Shown: positions 42,964 to 52,426 of the stretch, one piece after another
Layout: the number at the start of each line of letters is the position of its first letter
Position numbering within the stretch: the stretch's first letter is position 1
Source: Chryseobacterium carnipullorum
GTDB taxonomy: Bacteria > Bacteroidota > Bacteroidia > Flavobacteriales > Weeksellaceae
NCBI RefSeq assembly: GCF_900142785.1
Contig: NZ_FRCD01000009.1
Location: 124,001-188,000 of the forward strand
Direction: 5' to 3'
DNA length: 64,000 nt
Made by a program: the position numbers and the translations under genes
Notes under the pieces: model-generated
Told to the model about the DNA's origin: nothing
Seen by the model: only the letters and a program-made list of their open reading frames with translations
Databases searched by the model: none

Positions 42964-44106
42964 ATGGAAAGAGCAATTGCACATATGGACCTGGACACAT
43001 TTTTCGTATCCTGTGAGCGGCTGAAAAACTCTGTGTTGGAGAAACAGCCCGTAATCATTGGAGGCGATGACCGTGGTGTGGTGGCATCATGCTCGTATGA
43101 GGCGAGAGAATTCGGTGTCCGCTCGGCAATGCCCATTAGGATGGCTTTGAGGTTATGCCCTGAAGCCAGAGTCATCAAAGGTGACATGGAATATTATTCC
43201 AATATGTCACATCTGGTGACCGAGGTCATTCAGGAAAAGGTACCGATATTGGAAAAGGCCAGCATTGATGAATTTTATCTGGATCTTTCAGGAATGGATA
43301 AATTCTTTGGCTGTTACCAATGGACCAATGAAGTTGCGGATGCCGTGATGAAAAACACAGGCTTACCGATCAGTTTTGCCCTTTCCACCAATAAGACGGT
43401 CTCCAAGATCGGGACGGGTGAATCCAAGCCCGTTGGAAAACTGGAGGTCAAAGCATTGGATGTCCGGCCGTTCTTAAATCCTTTGTCTATCAAAAAGATC
43501 CCGATGGTGGGTCCTGAGACCTTCCAGTTGTTTTCCAGATTAGGTGTCAAGACCATAAAGACGCTTTCTGAGATGCCCGTCCATGTATTGCAGGAGCTGG
43601 TCGGAAAGAATGGTACGACCCTTTGGAAGAAAGCACACGGTATCGACGAAACGCCGGTTGTTCCATACTCCGAAAGAAAATCGATCTCTACAGAGAATAC
43701 ATTTTCTCAGGATACCATCGATATTCAGAACATCAGAAGTGTATTGTCAGGAATGGTTGAAAAACTTTGTTATCAGCTGAGACACGAAAAATGGCTGACC
43801 TCAACAGTTTCCATTAAGATTCGATATGCGAATTTTGATACGGAGACCAAACAATGCAGGATCCCCTATACTTCGGCTGATCATACTTTGCTCAGGTATG
43901 TTTTGGAACTATTCAATAAGGTCTATACAAGAAGAATGAGGATCCGATTGATCGGTGTCAGATTTACCGGTCTGGTCCATGGCCTGCACCAAATGGATCT
44001 TTTTGAAGATACGGAAGAATTGATCTCTTTGTATCAGACGATGGATCATCTGAAGGATAGGTTCGGTCCATCCAGTGTCGGCAGAGCATCAGGTCTAATA
44101 CTTTAA
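42964..44106 (+). CDS. dinB: Y-family DNA polymerase (DinB/Pol IV type)
   Basis: A 380-residue translesion polymerase. Landmarks are the N-terminal IAHMDLDTFFVSCER (first catalytic Asp and steric-gate Phe region), ASCSYEAREFGVRSAMP, the second metal site SIDEFYLDLSGMD, and the little-finger domain in the C-terminal third. It copies damaged DNA with low fidelity. It lies 9 bases before a DnaE2-type polymerase and is controlled in all likelihood by the divergent LexA-like repressor. A normal beta-clamp motif may be present in the ending LHQMDLFED (QxDLF). Confidence 0.93.
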   Translation: MERAIAHMDLDTFFVSCERLKNSVLEKQPVIIGGDDRGVVASCSYEAREFGVRSAMPIRMALRLCPEARVIKGDMEYYSNMSHLVTEVIQEKVPILEKASIDEFYLDLSGMDKFFGCYQWTNEVADAVMKNTGLPISFALSTNKTVSKIGTGESKPVGKLEVKALDVRPFLNPLSIKKIPMVGPETFQLFSRLGVKTIKTLSEMPVHVLQELVGKNGTTLWKKAHGIDETPVVPYSERKSISTENTFSQDTIDIQNIRSVLSGMVEKLCYQLRHEKWLTSTVSIKIRYANFDTETKQCRIPYTSADHTLLRYVLELFNKVYTRRMRIRLIGVRFTGLVHGLHQMDLFEDTEELISLYQTMDHLKDRFGPSSVGRASGLIL

Positions 44107-44115
44107 TATTTTATT

Positions 44116-47100
44116 ATGTTTCTCAATTGCCATACTTATCACAGTTTGCGTTATGGAACCATTTCTGTTGAAGATCTGGTTCAGCTCGCTGTTGACCATA
44201 AACTAAAGGTTTTGGCATTGACCGACATCAATACGGTTACGGGTATCTACCAGTTTTATAAGCTTTGTCAGAATGTAGGGATCAAACCAATTGTTGGGGT
44301 TGATATTCGGGTGGAGAATGAACAATACTACATCTGTCTTGCCAAAAACCCAAAAGGCATCGCAGAGGTCAACAGGCTTTTGACCAATTACAATTGTGAA
44401 GGAATCGAGATCCCTAAAGCTAATCCTCAGCTGGAAGATAGCTTTGTGATCTACCCTCTGAAGAATATACCGGAAAAACTACTGGAACATGAATATATAG
44501 GAATAAGACAGGATGAATTAAATCTGTTATACGCTCCTGAGCTGACGGCCTTGACCCATAAAATGGTTATCCTGCATCCGGTAACCTTTAAGACGGATGA
44601 AGAATATGAACTGCATAAGGTTCTGAGGGCAATAGCAGGCAACACTTTATTTACTAAACTCACAGAGGATGATTATTGTAAAAGCAATGAGACTTTTATC
44701 GGTAAAAGAAGACTGTTAGAGAAGTATTCCCAATATCAGGAGATCATTGAAAACACCAAATATATTGTTGATGAATGCAGTTTTGACTTTGACTTTAAAA
44801 CACCCAAAAACAAAAAGTACTATACCGAAAACAAGGAAAATGATTTTAAATTATTGAAAAAACTGGCTTATGAGGGCTTAGACAAAAGATATCCTGATGA
44901 TAACGTACAGGCAAAGGCAAGAGTGGATAAAGAACTGGCAGTGATCGATCAACTTAATTTCTGTGGCTATTTTTTGATCACCTGGGATATCGTCCAGTAC
45001 AGCAATCGGATGGACTTTATGCATGTTGGTCGTGGCAGCGGTGCCAATTCCATTGTGAGCTATTGTATCGGGATCACGGACATATGCCCTTTGGAACTGG
45101 ACCTTTATTTTGAAAGGTTTTTAAATCTTAACAGGAAGACACCACCAGATTTTGATCTGGACTGGAGCTGGAAGAACCGGGACACCATACTGCAATATAT
45201 CTTTGATAAATATGGAAAAGACCATGTTGCCTTTTGCGGAACGAATGTGGAATTTAAAAGCAGATCGAGGTTTAGGGAATTGGGGAAAGTGTTCGGGCTA
45301 CCCAAAGAAGAACTGGATATTCTATCTAAAAAACCGAGGGATCAGCATGATCAGAATTCCATCGTTGATGAGATCTATAAATATGAAAAATTATTAGTAG
45401 GTTTCCCTAATCAACGAAGCATGCATTCCTGCGGGATACTGATCTCAGAGGAACCGATCACGAATTATTCTGCTTTGGAATTTCCCCCAAAGGAATTCCC
45501 GATCGTACAATTTGATATGCATACTGCAGAAGATATAGGTTTAGAGAAATTTGATATTCTATCACAAAGAGGATTGGGAACCATAAAAGATACGGTTAGA
45601 CTGATTGAAGAAAAAAGAGGGATCACTGTTGACATTGAGGATACAAGGATCTCAAAGAATGAAGCCAAGTGCAATGAGTTCCTGAGTATCGGAAAGACGA
45701 TTGGCTGTTTCTATATTGAATCGCCTGCTATGCGGGGATTATTGAGAAGATTGAAGTGTGAGAATTACAAGGTTTTGGTGGCCGCCTCATCCATTATCCG
45801 TCCTGGTGTAGCCCAAAGCGGAATGATGCGGGAATATATATTCCGGCATAACCATCCCGATCAGTTCGAATATTTTCACGAGGTCTTTGAAAAGGAATTG
45901 GGAGAAACCTATGGTATTATGGTCTATCAGGAGGATGTCATCAAAATCGCACTTCATTTCGGTGGTGTTTCTGCAGAAAATGGTGATGTCTTGCGCAGAG
46001 CAATGAGCGGTAAAGGCCGTTCTTTATCTGCATTACAGAAATTAAAAGATGATTTTTTTGAGTCTTGCAGGAAAAAAGGACATCCTGAACAATTATCTCA
46101 GGAAGTATATCGCCAGATCGAATCGTTTGCCGGCTATTCATTCTGCAAGGCACACTCGGCTTCCTATGCAGTGGAGAGCTACCAAAGCCTTTATCTCAAG
46201 GCCTACTACCCTATCGAATTTATGGTATCAGCCATCAATAACGGTGGTGGATTTTACAGAACAGAAGTATATGTCCATGAAGCCAAAATGGCTGGGGCAA
46301 CCATTCATAATCCCTGTGTCAACCTCAGTGAATTTCAGACGACAGTGTATGGGACTGACGTATATCTTGGTTTTATGCATATCGAAAAACTGGAAGCTTC
46401 TCTCAAGCAGTTAATTACTGACGAACGAAGAAACAATGGAGATTATACATCACTTGAGGATTTTATTAAGCGAGTACCGATCGGTATAGAGTCACTGCAG
46501 ATACTCATTTTTATTGGGGCCTTCAGGTTTACAGGAAAACAAAAACATGAATTGCTGATCGAAGCTCGATTCCTATTATCAAAAGGGCAGTATAAAACGA
46601 AGATCATTTCTTTATTTGATGAGCCTCAGAAGGATTATCAACTGCCTGTTATTGAACGGAATCAATTTGAAGATGCTTTTGATGAGATCGAAATATTGGG
46701 CTTTCCTGTTTCCTTTTCTATGTTTGACCTGCTGAAGACAAAATACAGAGGTCACGTTTTGGTGAGGGATCTGCTGAAATACCATAAGAAACAGGTTAAG
46801 ATGTTGGCCTATCTGATCTCAAGAAAGCATGTGCCCATTAAAAAGAAAAATCATCCCGGGAAGAAGGATGATATGTATTTCGGGACTTGGATCGATGCCG
46901 AAGGACAGTATTTTGACACAGCCCATTTCCCTGATAGTCTCAGAAGGTTTCCTTTTAAGGAAGGTGGTATCTATCTTCTATTGGGAACCGTTGAGGTAGA
47001 TTATCACTTTCCGACCGTTACCATCACAAAAATGGCAAAGATGCCGCTGATTGCAGATCCTCGATATTCGATGGATAAGGAAAAATCACTGGAAATAGAA

Positions 47101-47187
47101 AGAAGTCTTCGGGAAGATGTGAGTGTCACTTTTAGAGAGCCATATCCACATGAAATTGAATTGCCCCGTAAGAAAATGGGATATTAA
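44116..47187 (+). CDS. dnaE2: Error-prone DNA polymerase III alpha subunit (DnaE2/ImuC type)
   Basis: A 1023-residue C-family polymerase. It has an N-terminal PHP domain (FLNCHTYHSLRYGTIS; ALTDINTVTGIYQF) with some usual PHP histidines altered, the catalytic palm with PDFDLDWSWKNRD, and GYSFCKAHSASYAVESYQS in the finger domain. The length is that of DnaE2/ImuC rather than the 1150-residue-plus replicative DnaE. Together with dinB it forms a mutasome-like pair analogous to ImuB-DnaE2, although no ImuA gene is visible and the Y-family partner looks catalytically intact. Confidence 0.9.
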   Translation: MFLNCHTYHSLRYGTISVEDLVQLAVDHKLKVLALTDINTVTGIYQFYKLCQNVGIKPIVGVDIRVENEQYYICLAKNPKGIAEVNRLLTNYNCEGIEIPKANPQLEDSFVIYPLKNIPEKLLEHEYIGIRQDELNLLYAPELTALTHKMVILHPVTFKTDEEYELHKVLRAIAGNTLFTKLTEDDYCKSNETFIGKRRLLEKYSQYQEIIENTKYIVDECSFDFDFKTPKNKKYYTENKENDFKLLKKLAYEGLDKRYPDDNVQAKARVDKELAVIDQLNFCGYFLITWDIVQYSNRMDFMHVGRGSGANSIVSYCIGITDICPLELDLYFERFLNLNRKTPPDFDLDWSWKNRDTILQYIFDKYGKDHVAFCGTNVEFKSRSRFRELGKVFGLPKEELDILSKKPRDQHDQNSIVDEIYKYEKLLVGFPNQRSMHSCGILISEEPITNYSALEFPPKEFPIVQFDMHTAEDIGLEKFDILSQRGLGTIKDTVRLIEEKRGITVDIEDTRISKNEAKCNEFLSIGKTIGCFYIESPAMRGLLRRLKCENYKVLVAASSIIRPGVAQSGMMREYIFRHNHPDQFEYFHEVFEKELGETYGIMVYQEDVIKIALHFGGVSAENGDVLRRAMSGKGRSLSALQKLKDDFFESCRKKGHPEQLSQEVYRQIESFAGYSFCKAHSASYAVESYQSLYLKAYYPIEFMVSAINNGGGFYRTEVYVHEAKMAGATIHNPCVNLSEFQTTVYGTDVYLGFMHIEKLEASLKQLITDERRNNGDYTSLEDFIKRVPIGIESLQILIFIGAFRFTGKQKHELLIEARFLLSKGQYKTKIISLFDEPQKDYQLPVIERNQFEDAFDEIEILGFPVSFSMFDLLKTKYRGHVLVRDLLKYHKKQVKMLAYLISRKHVPIKKKNHPGKKDDMYFGTWIDAEGQYFDTAHFPDSLRRFPFKEGGIYLLLGTVEVDYHFPTVTITKMAKMPLIADPRYSMDKEKSLEIERSLREDVSVTFREPYPHEIELPRKKMGY

Positions 47188-47358
47188 TTTTTAAAACAAA
47201 AAATATTATAATAATTTGATATTCTAATAAATGAATTTTAGATTCAATTTAATTTGTAGTATCAATTGTTTAACTTAATATGTTAAATTAGCTCATAAAT
47301 ATTTTAGTAATTACAAATATTGTACGAAAAGATAGCTAAAAAAAATCAACCATAACCG
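47188..47358. other. AT-rich spacer after dnaE2
   Basis: About 170 bases of strongly AT-rich sequence with no ORF. Composition changes here from the GC-richer polymerase genes to accessory DNA. Confidence 0.4.
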
Positions 47359-47590
47359 ATGAATAGAAAATTAACTACAAACTCTAGATTAGTAAATGAA
47401 TTATTTGCAAACTACATTAGTACGTTTACAGCATTTTGTGAATTAATTAACAATTCTATCCAGGCAAAAGCGAACAATGTATGGATTGATATAGATTATA
47501 CAGATAATTCTGAAATACATCCAACAATTATAAGTCAGATTACAATCAAAGATGATGGAATTGGCGTACACAGAAATGAACTGATTGGTG
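47359..47590 (+). pseudogene. N-terminal fragment of a GHKL ATPase
   Basis: The first 75 or so codons encode the start of a GHKL (MORC/Hsp90/MutL-like) ATP-binding domain: FCELINNSIQAKANNVWIDI is the Glu/Asn-bearing first motif and ITIKDDGIGVHRNEL is the DxGxG second motif. The frame then runs into IS1-like sequence read backwards and stops at 47703. No continuation is found on the other side, so most of the gene is lost. GHKL ATPases of this kind are frequent in defence islands. Confidence 0.75.
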
Positions 47591-47867
47591 GCTTAACAAC
47601 TTTAGAAGCGATTTTTAAAATCTTTTTTAGTACAGTCGTCTTGCTGACATCAAGTAATCTGCTAATACCCCTAATACCAACTCCTTCTTTTATTAGTTGC
47701 TGAATATTATGATTAGTACTTTTATGATATGCACGATAAGAATAGTTCCCAATGAACTTCTTTTTACATTTTTTGCACTGATAGCGCTGCTTATTTTGTG
47801 ATGTTGTTCCTGCCTTGATACAGTAGCTGTAATTACAGTGAATGCATTGATTTCGCCGTTTATTCAT
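47590..47867 (-). pseudogene. Truncated IS1-family InsA-like transposase
   Basis: About 92 codons of an IS1-type protein: an N-terminal zinc ribbon with four Cys in two pairs (CIHCNYSYC, RYQCKKCKKKF) and a HTH segment GIRGISRLLDVSKTTVLKKI. It ends near KIASKVVKPPI, where the catalytic domain of the IS1 transposase should begin. Beyond that the frame is antisense GHKL sequence. Confidence 0.8.
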
Positions 47868-47905
47868 AATGATTTAAAGTAAATTAGTAACTCCACAACT
47901 GAACC
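47590..47905 (-). mobile_element. IS1-family remnant with one terminal inverted repeat
   Basis: The preserved end reads on the minus strand GGTTCAGTTGTGGAGTTACT from 47905, which aligns with the classical IS1 terminus (GGT, then G-TG, TTACT-ATTTA). The opposite end is missing; the left boundary near 47590 is the junction with the GHKL fragment and is placed by where protein similarity changes, so it may be off by ten bases or so. Confidence 0.75.
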
Positions 47906-47962
47906 ATCTAGCATAAATTACTACGTTCCGGAATCGCTATTTTGCTTTTTTAGTCGGCAAAA

Positions 47963-47999
47963 AATAAAAAACGATGCATTATAGTACATCGTTTTTTTT
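47963..47999. terminator. Bidirectional terminator-like hairpin
   Basis: AACGATG (47970-47976) and CATCGTT (47987-47993) form a stem, with A-runs before and eight T in a row after it. It isolates the AraC regulator gene from the IS1 remnant. Confidence 0.75.
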
Positions 48000-48073
48000 A
48001 TTATATCTTTGTATAGTATTGATAATCAATAAAGTTATTTAAAAACTCCACATCTGTACCATTAACCGGAACT

Positions 48074-48949
48074 ATGAAAGCTTACGAAAGTATTAAAGAA
48101 ATATTATCTTTTTATCAGGTACACTGTGATGAACCTTACTATATATCTTCAGGAAAACTCATTTTTGAATTCCCAAAAAGACTGTTCCGCATGGATTTTT
48201 ATGCATTCTGCATCTGTGTTTCCGGTAGTATTGATTTAGAAATTGATAATCACCATTACAATATATCCCAAAACGGATTCCTGATATCTGCTCCGTCAAC
48301 AATTATAAAATTTGTAAATACCAGCAAAGATTTCCGCATGAAGGTTCTATTCTTTGAAAAGAATTTCCTGCTTAAGAACATTTCTAATCCATTTTTTATC
48401 GAGAATCTGTCTCTATTCAATAAAACTACCTTTAATGTAGTTATTTCCAACGAAGCAAGTAGTAAACACTTAATCAATTTGTTGGAATATCTTCAGCAGC
48501 AGACCACGAGGAATGGTCGTTTTACAGAAGATATTCTTCGTACTATTATTATTAATATTTTATTGGAAGTTGCAGTCCTAACTGATGAAGGCAGAAAAGA
48601 CAACGCATATTCCACTCCACAGGATAACAATCATATTTTTTTTAAATTCAATGAATTGGTGAAAGAAAATATTTTGCAGCATAAGGACGTACAATACTAT
48701 GCGGACAAGCTATTCATTTCCAACAAATATCTTATTCTGATTGTAAAAAAAGCGACCGGCAAAACGCCGCATCAGATTATTGATGAGGCCTTATTAAAAG
48801 AGGTTTGCGTTCTGCTCGGCTATCCAGAAAAAAATATTTCTCAGATTGCATTTGAAACAGGCTTTAATTCTACCTCTGCATTCGGCCGTTTCTTTAAAAA
48901 GCATGCGTTAATATCGCCCCAAAGGTACCGAAGACAACAGCATTTTTAA
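48074..48949 (+). CDS. AraC-family regulator of the fatty-acid module
   Basis: A 291-residue AraC-type regulator: an N-terminal cupin-like sensing domain (residues about 15-165, containing FCICVSGSIDLEIDN and GFLISAPSTIIKF) and the two HTH motifs of the C-terminal domain (KDVQYYADKLFISNKYLILI and ISQIAFETGFNSTSAFGRFF). It is the first gene of the module, 98 bases before the first oleate hydratase and in the same direction. The candidate motif GAATTWTGGTATAT in three nearby promoter regions is likely its site. The ligand is plausibly a free fatty acid, inferred from context. Confidence 0.88.
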   Translation: MKAYESIKEILSFYQVHCDEPYYISSGKLIFEFPKRLFRMDFYAFCICVSGSIDLEIDNHHYNISQNGFLISAPSTIIKFVNTSKDFRMKVLFFEKNFLLKNISNPFFIENLSLFNKTTFNVVISNEASSKHLINLLEYLQQQTTRNGRFTEDILRTIIINILLEVAVLTDEGRKDNAYSTPQDNNHIFFKFNELVKENILQHKDVQYYADKLFISNKYLILIVKKATGKTPHQIIDEALLKEVCVLLGYPEKNISQIAFETGFNSTSAFGRFFKKHALISPQRYRRQQHF

Positions 48950-48974
48950 AAAAGAAATTCCGTATATGATTTTC

Positions 48975-49006
48975 GAATTTAGGGATACTAGGGAATTATG
49001 GTATAT
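48975..49006 (+). promoter_or_regulatory. Candidate AraC site upstream of first oleate hydratase
   Basis: GAATTATGGTATAT at 48993-49006 matches motif copies at 60250-60263 (minus strand) and 54996-55011. A related string GAATTTAGGGATAC lies 18 bases upstream at 48975-48988. It is 41 bases before the oleate hydratase start. Confidence 0.55.
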
Positions 49007-49047
49007 CAATATCTTTATCATATAAAAATAACCTAAAAAAATATCAT

Positions 49048-50640
49048 ATGAGCAATTCGAACAAACATGCATATTTCATCGGAGGCGGATTGGCAAGTCT
49101 TGCCGGCGCCGTATATCTGTTAGAAGACGGAGGCTTTAAAGGCGAAAACATTCACATCATTGAAGCCCTGCCGATTTTGGGCGGTAGCAACGATGGTGCA
49201 GGAACTAAAGAAAAAGGGTTCATCTGTCGTGGCGGGCGTATGCTCAACGAAGAAACCTATGAAAACTTTTGGGAATTAACATCCCGTATCCCTTCTCTGG
49301 ATGTCCCGAACATTTCCGTAAAAGATGAAATTCTGGCATTTGACCACGCAAATCCGACAAATGCAAAAGCTCGATTGATTGACAAGAACGGAAACATTTT
49401 ACCTGTAACGGATATGGGTTTCAATACTCAGGACCGGATGAAATTTTTGAAATTGTTTTTTGCCGATGAAAATGATTTAGACAACATTACTATTCGTGAT
49501 TGGTTTGACAATCATTTTTTTACAACCAACTTTTGGTATATGTGGCAAACCACTTTTGCCTGGCAGGAATGGAGCAGTATTTTTGAATTTCAACGCTATA
49601 TGAAACGTATGCTGTTGGAATTTTCAAGAATCGAAACACTCGAGGGGGTTACCAGAACACCATACAACCAATATGAATCCGTTATCTTGCCGTTGAAGGC
49701 ATTTCTGGATCAGCATAAAGTGGACTTTTCATTAAGAAAAACCGTTACCGATTTGGATTTTGCCGATGATGATAATGGCATTACCGTAACGGAAATAGAA
49801 TGCATCAATGCAGAAGGAAACACAGAGAAAATAACCGTGAATGAAGGCGATTTGGTATTCTTTACCAACGGATGTATTACAGACAATTCTAATAATGGCG
49901 ATTATGATACGCCTGCAAAATATTTGCCCGCAAATCCACCAAGTTTTGCATTATGGCGCAAGATTGCCGATAAACAACCGGGCAAACTGGGGAATCCCGA
50001 CCCGTTCTTTACAAAACCGGACGAAACAAAATGGTATTCTTTCACACCAACATTCAAAGGAAATAGACTACTGAAACTTATTGAGGAATACACTGGTAAC
50101 AAACCAGGAAGCGGCGCCCTAATGACATTTAAGGATTCTGCGTGGAGGTTATCTATCGTCGTAGCGGCGCAGCCACATTTCAAAGCACAGGAAAAAGACA
50201 CCACCATTTTATGGGGTTATGGATTATATCCCGATGCAGTGGGAGATTATGTAAAAAAGCCAATGATAGACTGCACCGGAGAAGAGCTTCTTACCGAATT
50301 GCTCCATCATCTGCATTTTGAGCAGTATGAGCAAGAAATCAAGGAAAGCGTGGTGAACGTCATCCCGTGTATGATGCCTTACATCGATGCCTTGTTTCAA
50401 CCAAGAGCAAAAAAAGACCGCCCTGCAGTTGTTCCTGAAGGCAGCACCAACCTGGCTCTTATCAGCCAGTTTGTGGAAATACCGGAAGATATGGTATTCA
50501 CAGAAGAATATTCGGTTCGTGCAGCACGCCTTGCGGTCTATACCCTGCTCGGACTCGATAAAAAAGTAACACCAGTAACGGAACACTGGAAAAAACCAGA
50601 CGTGCTGGCAAAAGCCATTCATACCTCTTACAGAAATTAA
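49048..50640 (+). CDS. Oleate hydratase, variant active-site type
   Basis: A 530-residue FAD-dependent fatty-acid hydratase that adds water to cis-9 double bonds to give 10-hydroxy acids. FAD-binding Rossmann motif FIGGGLASLAGAVYLLEDGG and IHIIEALPILGGS are present. Where the Elizabethkingia enzyme has RGGREME (catalytic Glu), this one has RGGRMLNEETYENFWEL, the variant seen in the monomeric Rhodococcus erythropolis type, in which Met replaces that Glu. It differs in this and in length from the second hydratase at 55 kb, so the two are not a recent duplication. First structural gene of the lipid operon. Confidence 0.92.
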   Translation: MSNSNKHAYFIGGGLASLAGAVYLLEDGGFKGENIHIIEALPILGGSNDGAGTKEKGFICRGGRMLNEETYENFWELTSRIPSLDVPNISVKDEILAFDHANPTNAKARLIDKNGNILPVTDMGFNTQDRMKFLKLFFADENDLDNITIRDWFDNHFFTTNFWYMWQTTFAWQEWSSIFEFQRYMKRMLLEFSRIETLEGVTRTPYNQYESVILPLKAFLDQHKVDFSLRKTVTDLDFADDDNGITVTEIECINAEGNTEKITVNEGDLVFFTNGCITDNSNNGDYDTPAKYLPANPPSFALWRKIADKQPGKLGNPDPFFTKPDETKWYSFTPTFKGNRLLKLIEEYTGNKPGSGALMTFKDSAWRLSIVVAAQPHFKAQEKDTTILWGYGLYPDAVGDYVKKPMIDCTGEELLTELLHHLHFEQYEQEIKESVVNVIPCMMPYIDALFQPRAKKDRPAVVPEGSTNLALISQFVEIPEDMVFTEEYSVRAARLAVYTLLGLDKKVTPVTEHWKKPDVLAKAIHTSYRN

Positions 50641-50697
50641 ACAAAAAAAATTTTGTTAACGACAATATTAGATTGACAATTTAAATTAATACAAAAA

Positions 50698-51330
50698 ATG
50701 AAAAAAATCACACTGGCCATTGCACTTTGTGCAACTACTTTCGCTGTAAAGGCGCAAATAACGATTGACCCTGAAATAGGTCTGAATTTTAATAAAATAA
50801 AGACAGAGGTAGGCGATAATTCTTCCGAATCCGATGACTCCAAAACGGGGTTCCGTATCGGGGCAGGCGTTAACATCCCTTTGTCACAAGGTTTCTACGT
50901 AAAGCCCGGTTTATTTTACAGCAACAAGGGCTCAAAAACCACTACCAGCATCGGAGATTTCAAAACCAGCATGGATTACCTTGAAGTCCCTGTTAATCTC
51001 GGATATCAGTATAAAATTGAAGGAGGAAAGTCCGGAGGAATTTTTGCAGAGGTAGGGCCTTACATCGGATTTGGAGTAAGCGGTAAATATAAAGGAGAGA
51101 ATATCCCAGTAATCGGTTCTCAGGAAACCGACATCAACTTTGGTAGTGGCAGCGATGAAACTAAAGGATTCGATTGGGGATTTAATTTCGGTGCCGGATA
51201 CGAAACACCTTGGGGAATCTATCTGAAAGGACAATATGGCCTGGGATTAGGTAATCTTTCCAATATAGACAACGTAACATCTTATAACCGTGGATGGAAT
51301 CTTTCATTAGGATATCGAATCTCTCTTTAA
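50698..51330 (+). CDS. Outer-membrane beta-barrel protein (PorT-like)
   Basis: A 210-residue exported protein with a signal peptide (MKKITLAIALCATTFAVKAQ) and an 8-stranded barrel pattern: GFRIGAGVNIPLSQGFYVKPG, GGIFAEVGPYIGFGVSGK, FGAGYETPWGIYLKGQYG as landmarks and the typical C-terminal WNLSLGYRISL with aromatic residues. It belongs to the outer-membrane beta-barrel (OMP_b-brl_2) class. Within a lipid-transport operon it may pass or bind fatty acids at the outer membrane, which is inference. Confidence 0.82.
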   Translation: MKKITLAIALCATTFAVKAQITIDPEIGLNFNKIKTEVGDNSSESDDSKTGFRIGAGVNIPLSQGFYVKPGLFYSNKGSKTTTSIGDFKTSMDYLEVPVNLGYQYKIEGGKSGGIFAEVGPYIGFGVSGKYKGENIPVIGSQETDINFGSGSDETKGFDWGFNFGAGYETPWGIYLKGQYGLGLGNLSNIDNVTSYNRGWNLSLGYRISL

Positions 51331-51430
51331 TCAATAAAAGAGATTTTGTATAATAACCAATTTATCTAACTTTATTCTGCTCTTACTTTTGTCAAGGGCA
51401 GAATTTGTTTTTGTGCAAAACCAACCGACT

Positions 51431-52390
51431 ATGGCAAGGCATACATCAGGCTATATAATCAAGCAGAAAATTGGCAACTCAGGTTCGCACACGCTTTTTT
51501 ATGAATTATCCGAACCAATAAATGAATCACCAAAGGCTACGGTTCTTATTCTCCACGGGATGCAGGAGCATAGCGGTCGTTATAAGGATTTTGCGGAATA
51601 TCTGGCGAGCAATGGTTTTGCTGTTCTCGTATACGACCATCTGGGACACGGAAAAACGGCGGAAAACCAAGAAGAGCTTGGTTATTTTCAAAAAGAAAAT
51701 CCCAAACAGCAACTGATAGACGATGCTGGAACGATGGCGGCATTTTTAGAAAACCAATACCCGTACGTTTCTCACTTTTTACTGGGACATTCTATGGGGT
51801 CTTTCATTGCAAGGTGTTTACTGCAGAATCAGAAAGCTGATTTTAAAGGAGCGGTAATTGTGGGAACGGGAGGAAAAATCAATGGAATCGGTTTTGCTAA
51901 ATTTTTCCTGTGCATCAACAATCTTATTGCCCCAAAACACAGGAGCAAATTCATCAATCGAACTTTTTCCAAAATTAATAATGAACATTTTAAAGGCGAG
52001 AAGGATGGCGACCTTACCAGTTGGCTGAGCCTTAGCAAATCCAACCGTGAATCGTTCTGCAAGGACAGCCTCAACGGAATTCCTTTTACCAATAACGCTT
52101 TCTTCACACTCATCTCATTGAACAAACAGGCAACGGAAAGAAACTGGGCAGAAAAAATCTCAAAAGAATTTCCTTTTCTTTTTGTAAGCGGAGCTGATGA
52201 CCCGATAGGAGACTTCGGAAAAGGTATCGAAAAAACGGTTACGCAAATGCAAAAAGATGGATTTAAAGATGTTAAAACAAAAATCTATCTTGACATGCGG
52301 CACGAAATACTTAATGAGGATATTAAAGAATATGTATATGAAGATATAAGGGATTGGCTCAATAAAAAAATACAGCAATTGGAAAAGTAG
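51431..52390 (+). CDS. Alpha/beta hydrolase (monoacylglycerol lipase type)
   Basis: A 319-residue serine hydrolase of the monoglyceride lipase/S33 group. The start at 51431 (MARHTSGYI) is taken because the longer frame begins at a TTG. HGMQEHSGRYKDFAEYLASNG is the oxyanion-hole region; the nucleophile is Ser121 in LLGHSMGSF; acid and base lie in SGADDPIGD and DMRHEIL. It could free fatty acids from glycerides or phospholipids for the two hydratases in the same operon. The substrate is inferred from family and context. Confidence 0.85.
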   Translation: MARHTSGYIIKQKIGNSGSHTLFYELSEPINESPKATVLILHGMQEHSGRYKDFAEYLASNGFAVLVYDHLGHGKTAENQEELGYFQKENPKQQLIDDAGTMAAFLENQYPYVSHFLLGHSMGSFIARCLLQNQKADFKGAVIVGTGGKINGIGFAKFFLCINNLIAPKHRSKFINRTFSKINNEHFKGEKDGDLTSWLSLSKSNRESFCKDSLNGIPFTNNAFFTLISLNKQATERNWAEKISKEFPFLFVSGADDPIGDFGKGIEKTVTQMQKDGFKDVKTKIYLDMRHEILNEDIKEYVYEDIRDWLNKKIQQLEK

Positions 52391-52426
52391 ACTAAAAATA
52401 TTTTAATTTAAAAAAATAATTTGTTA

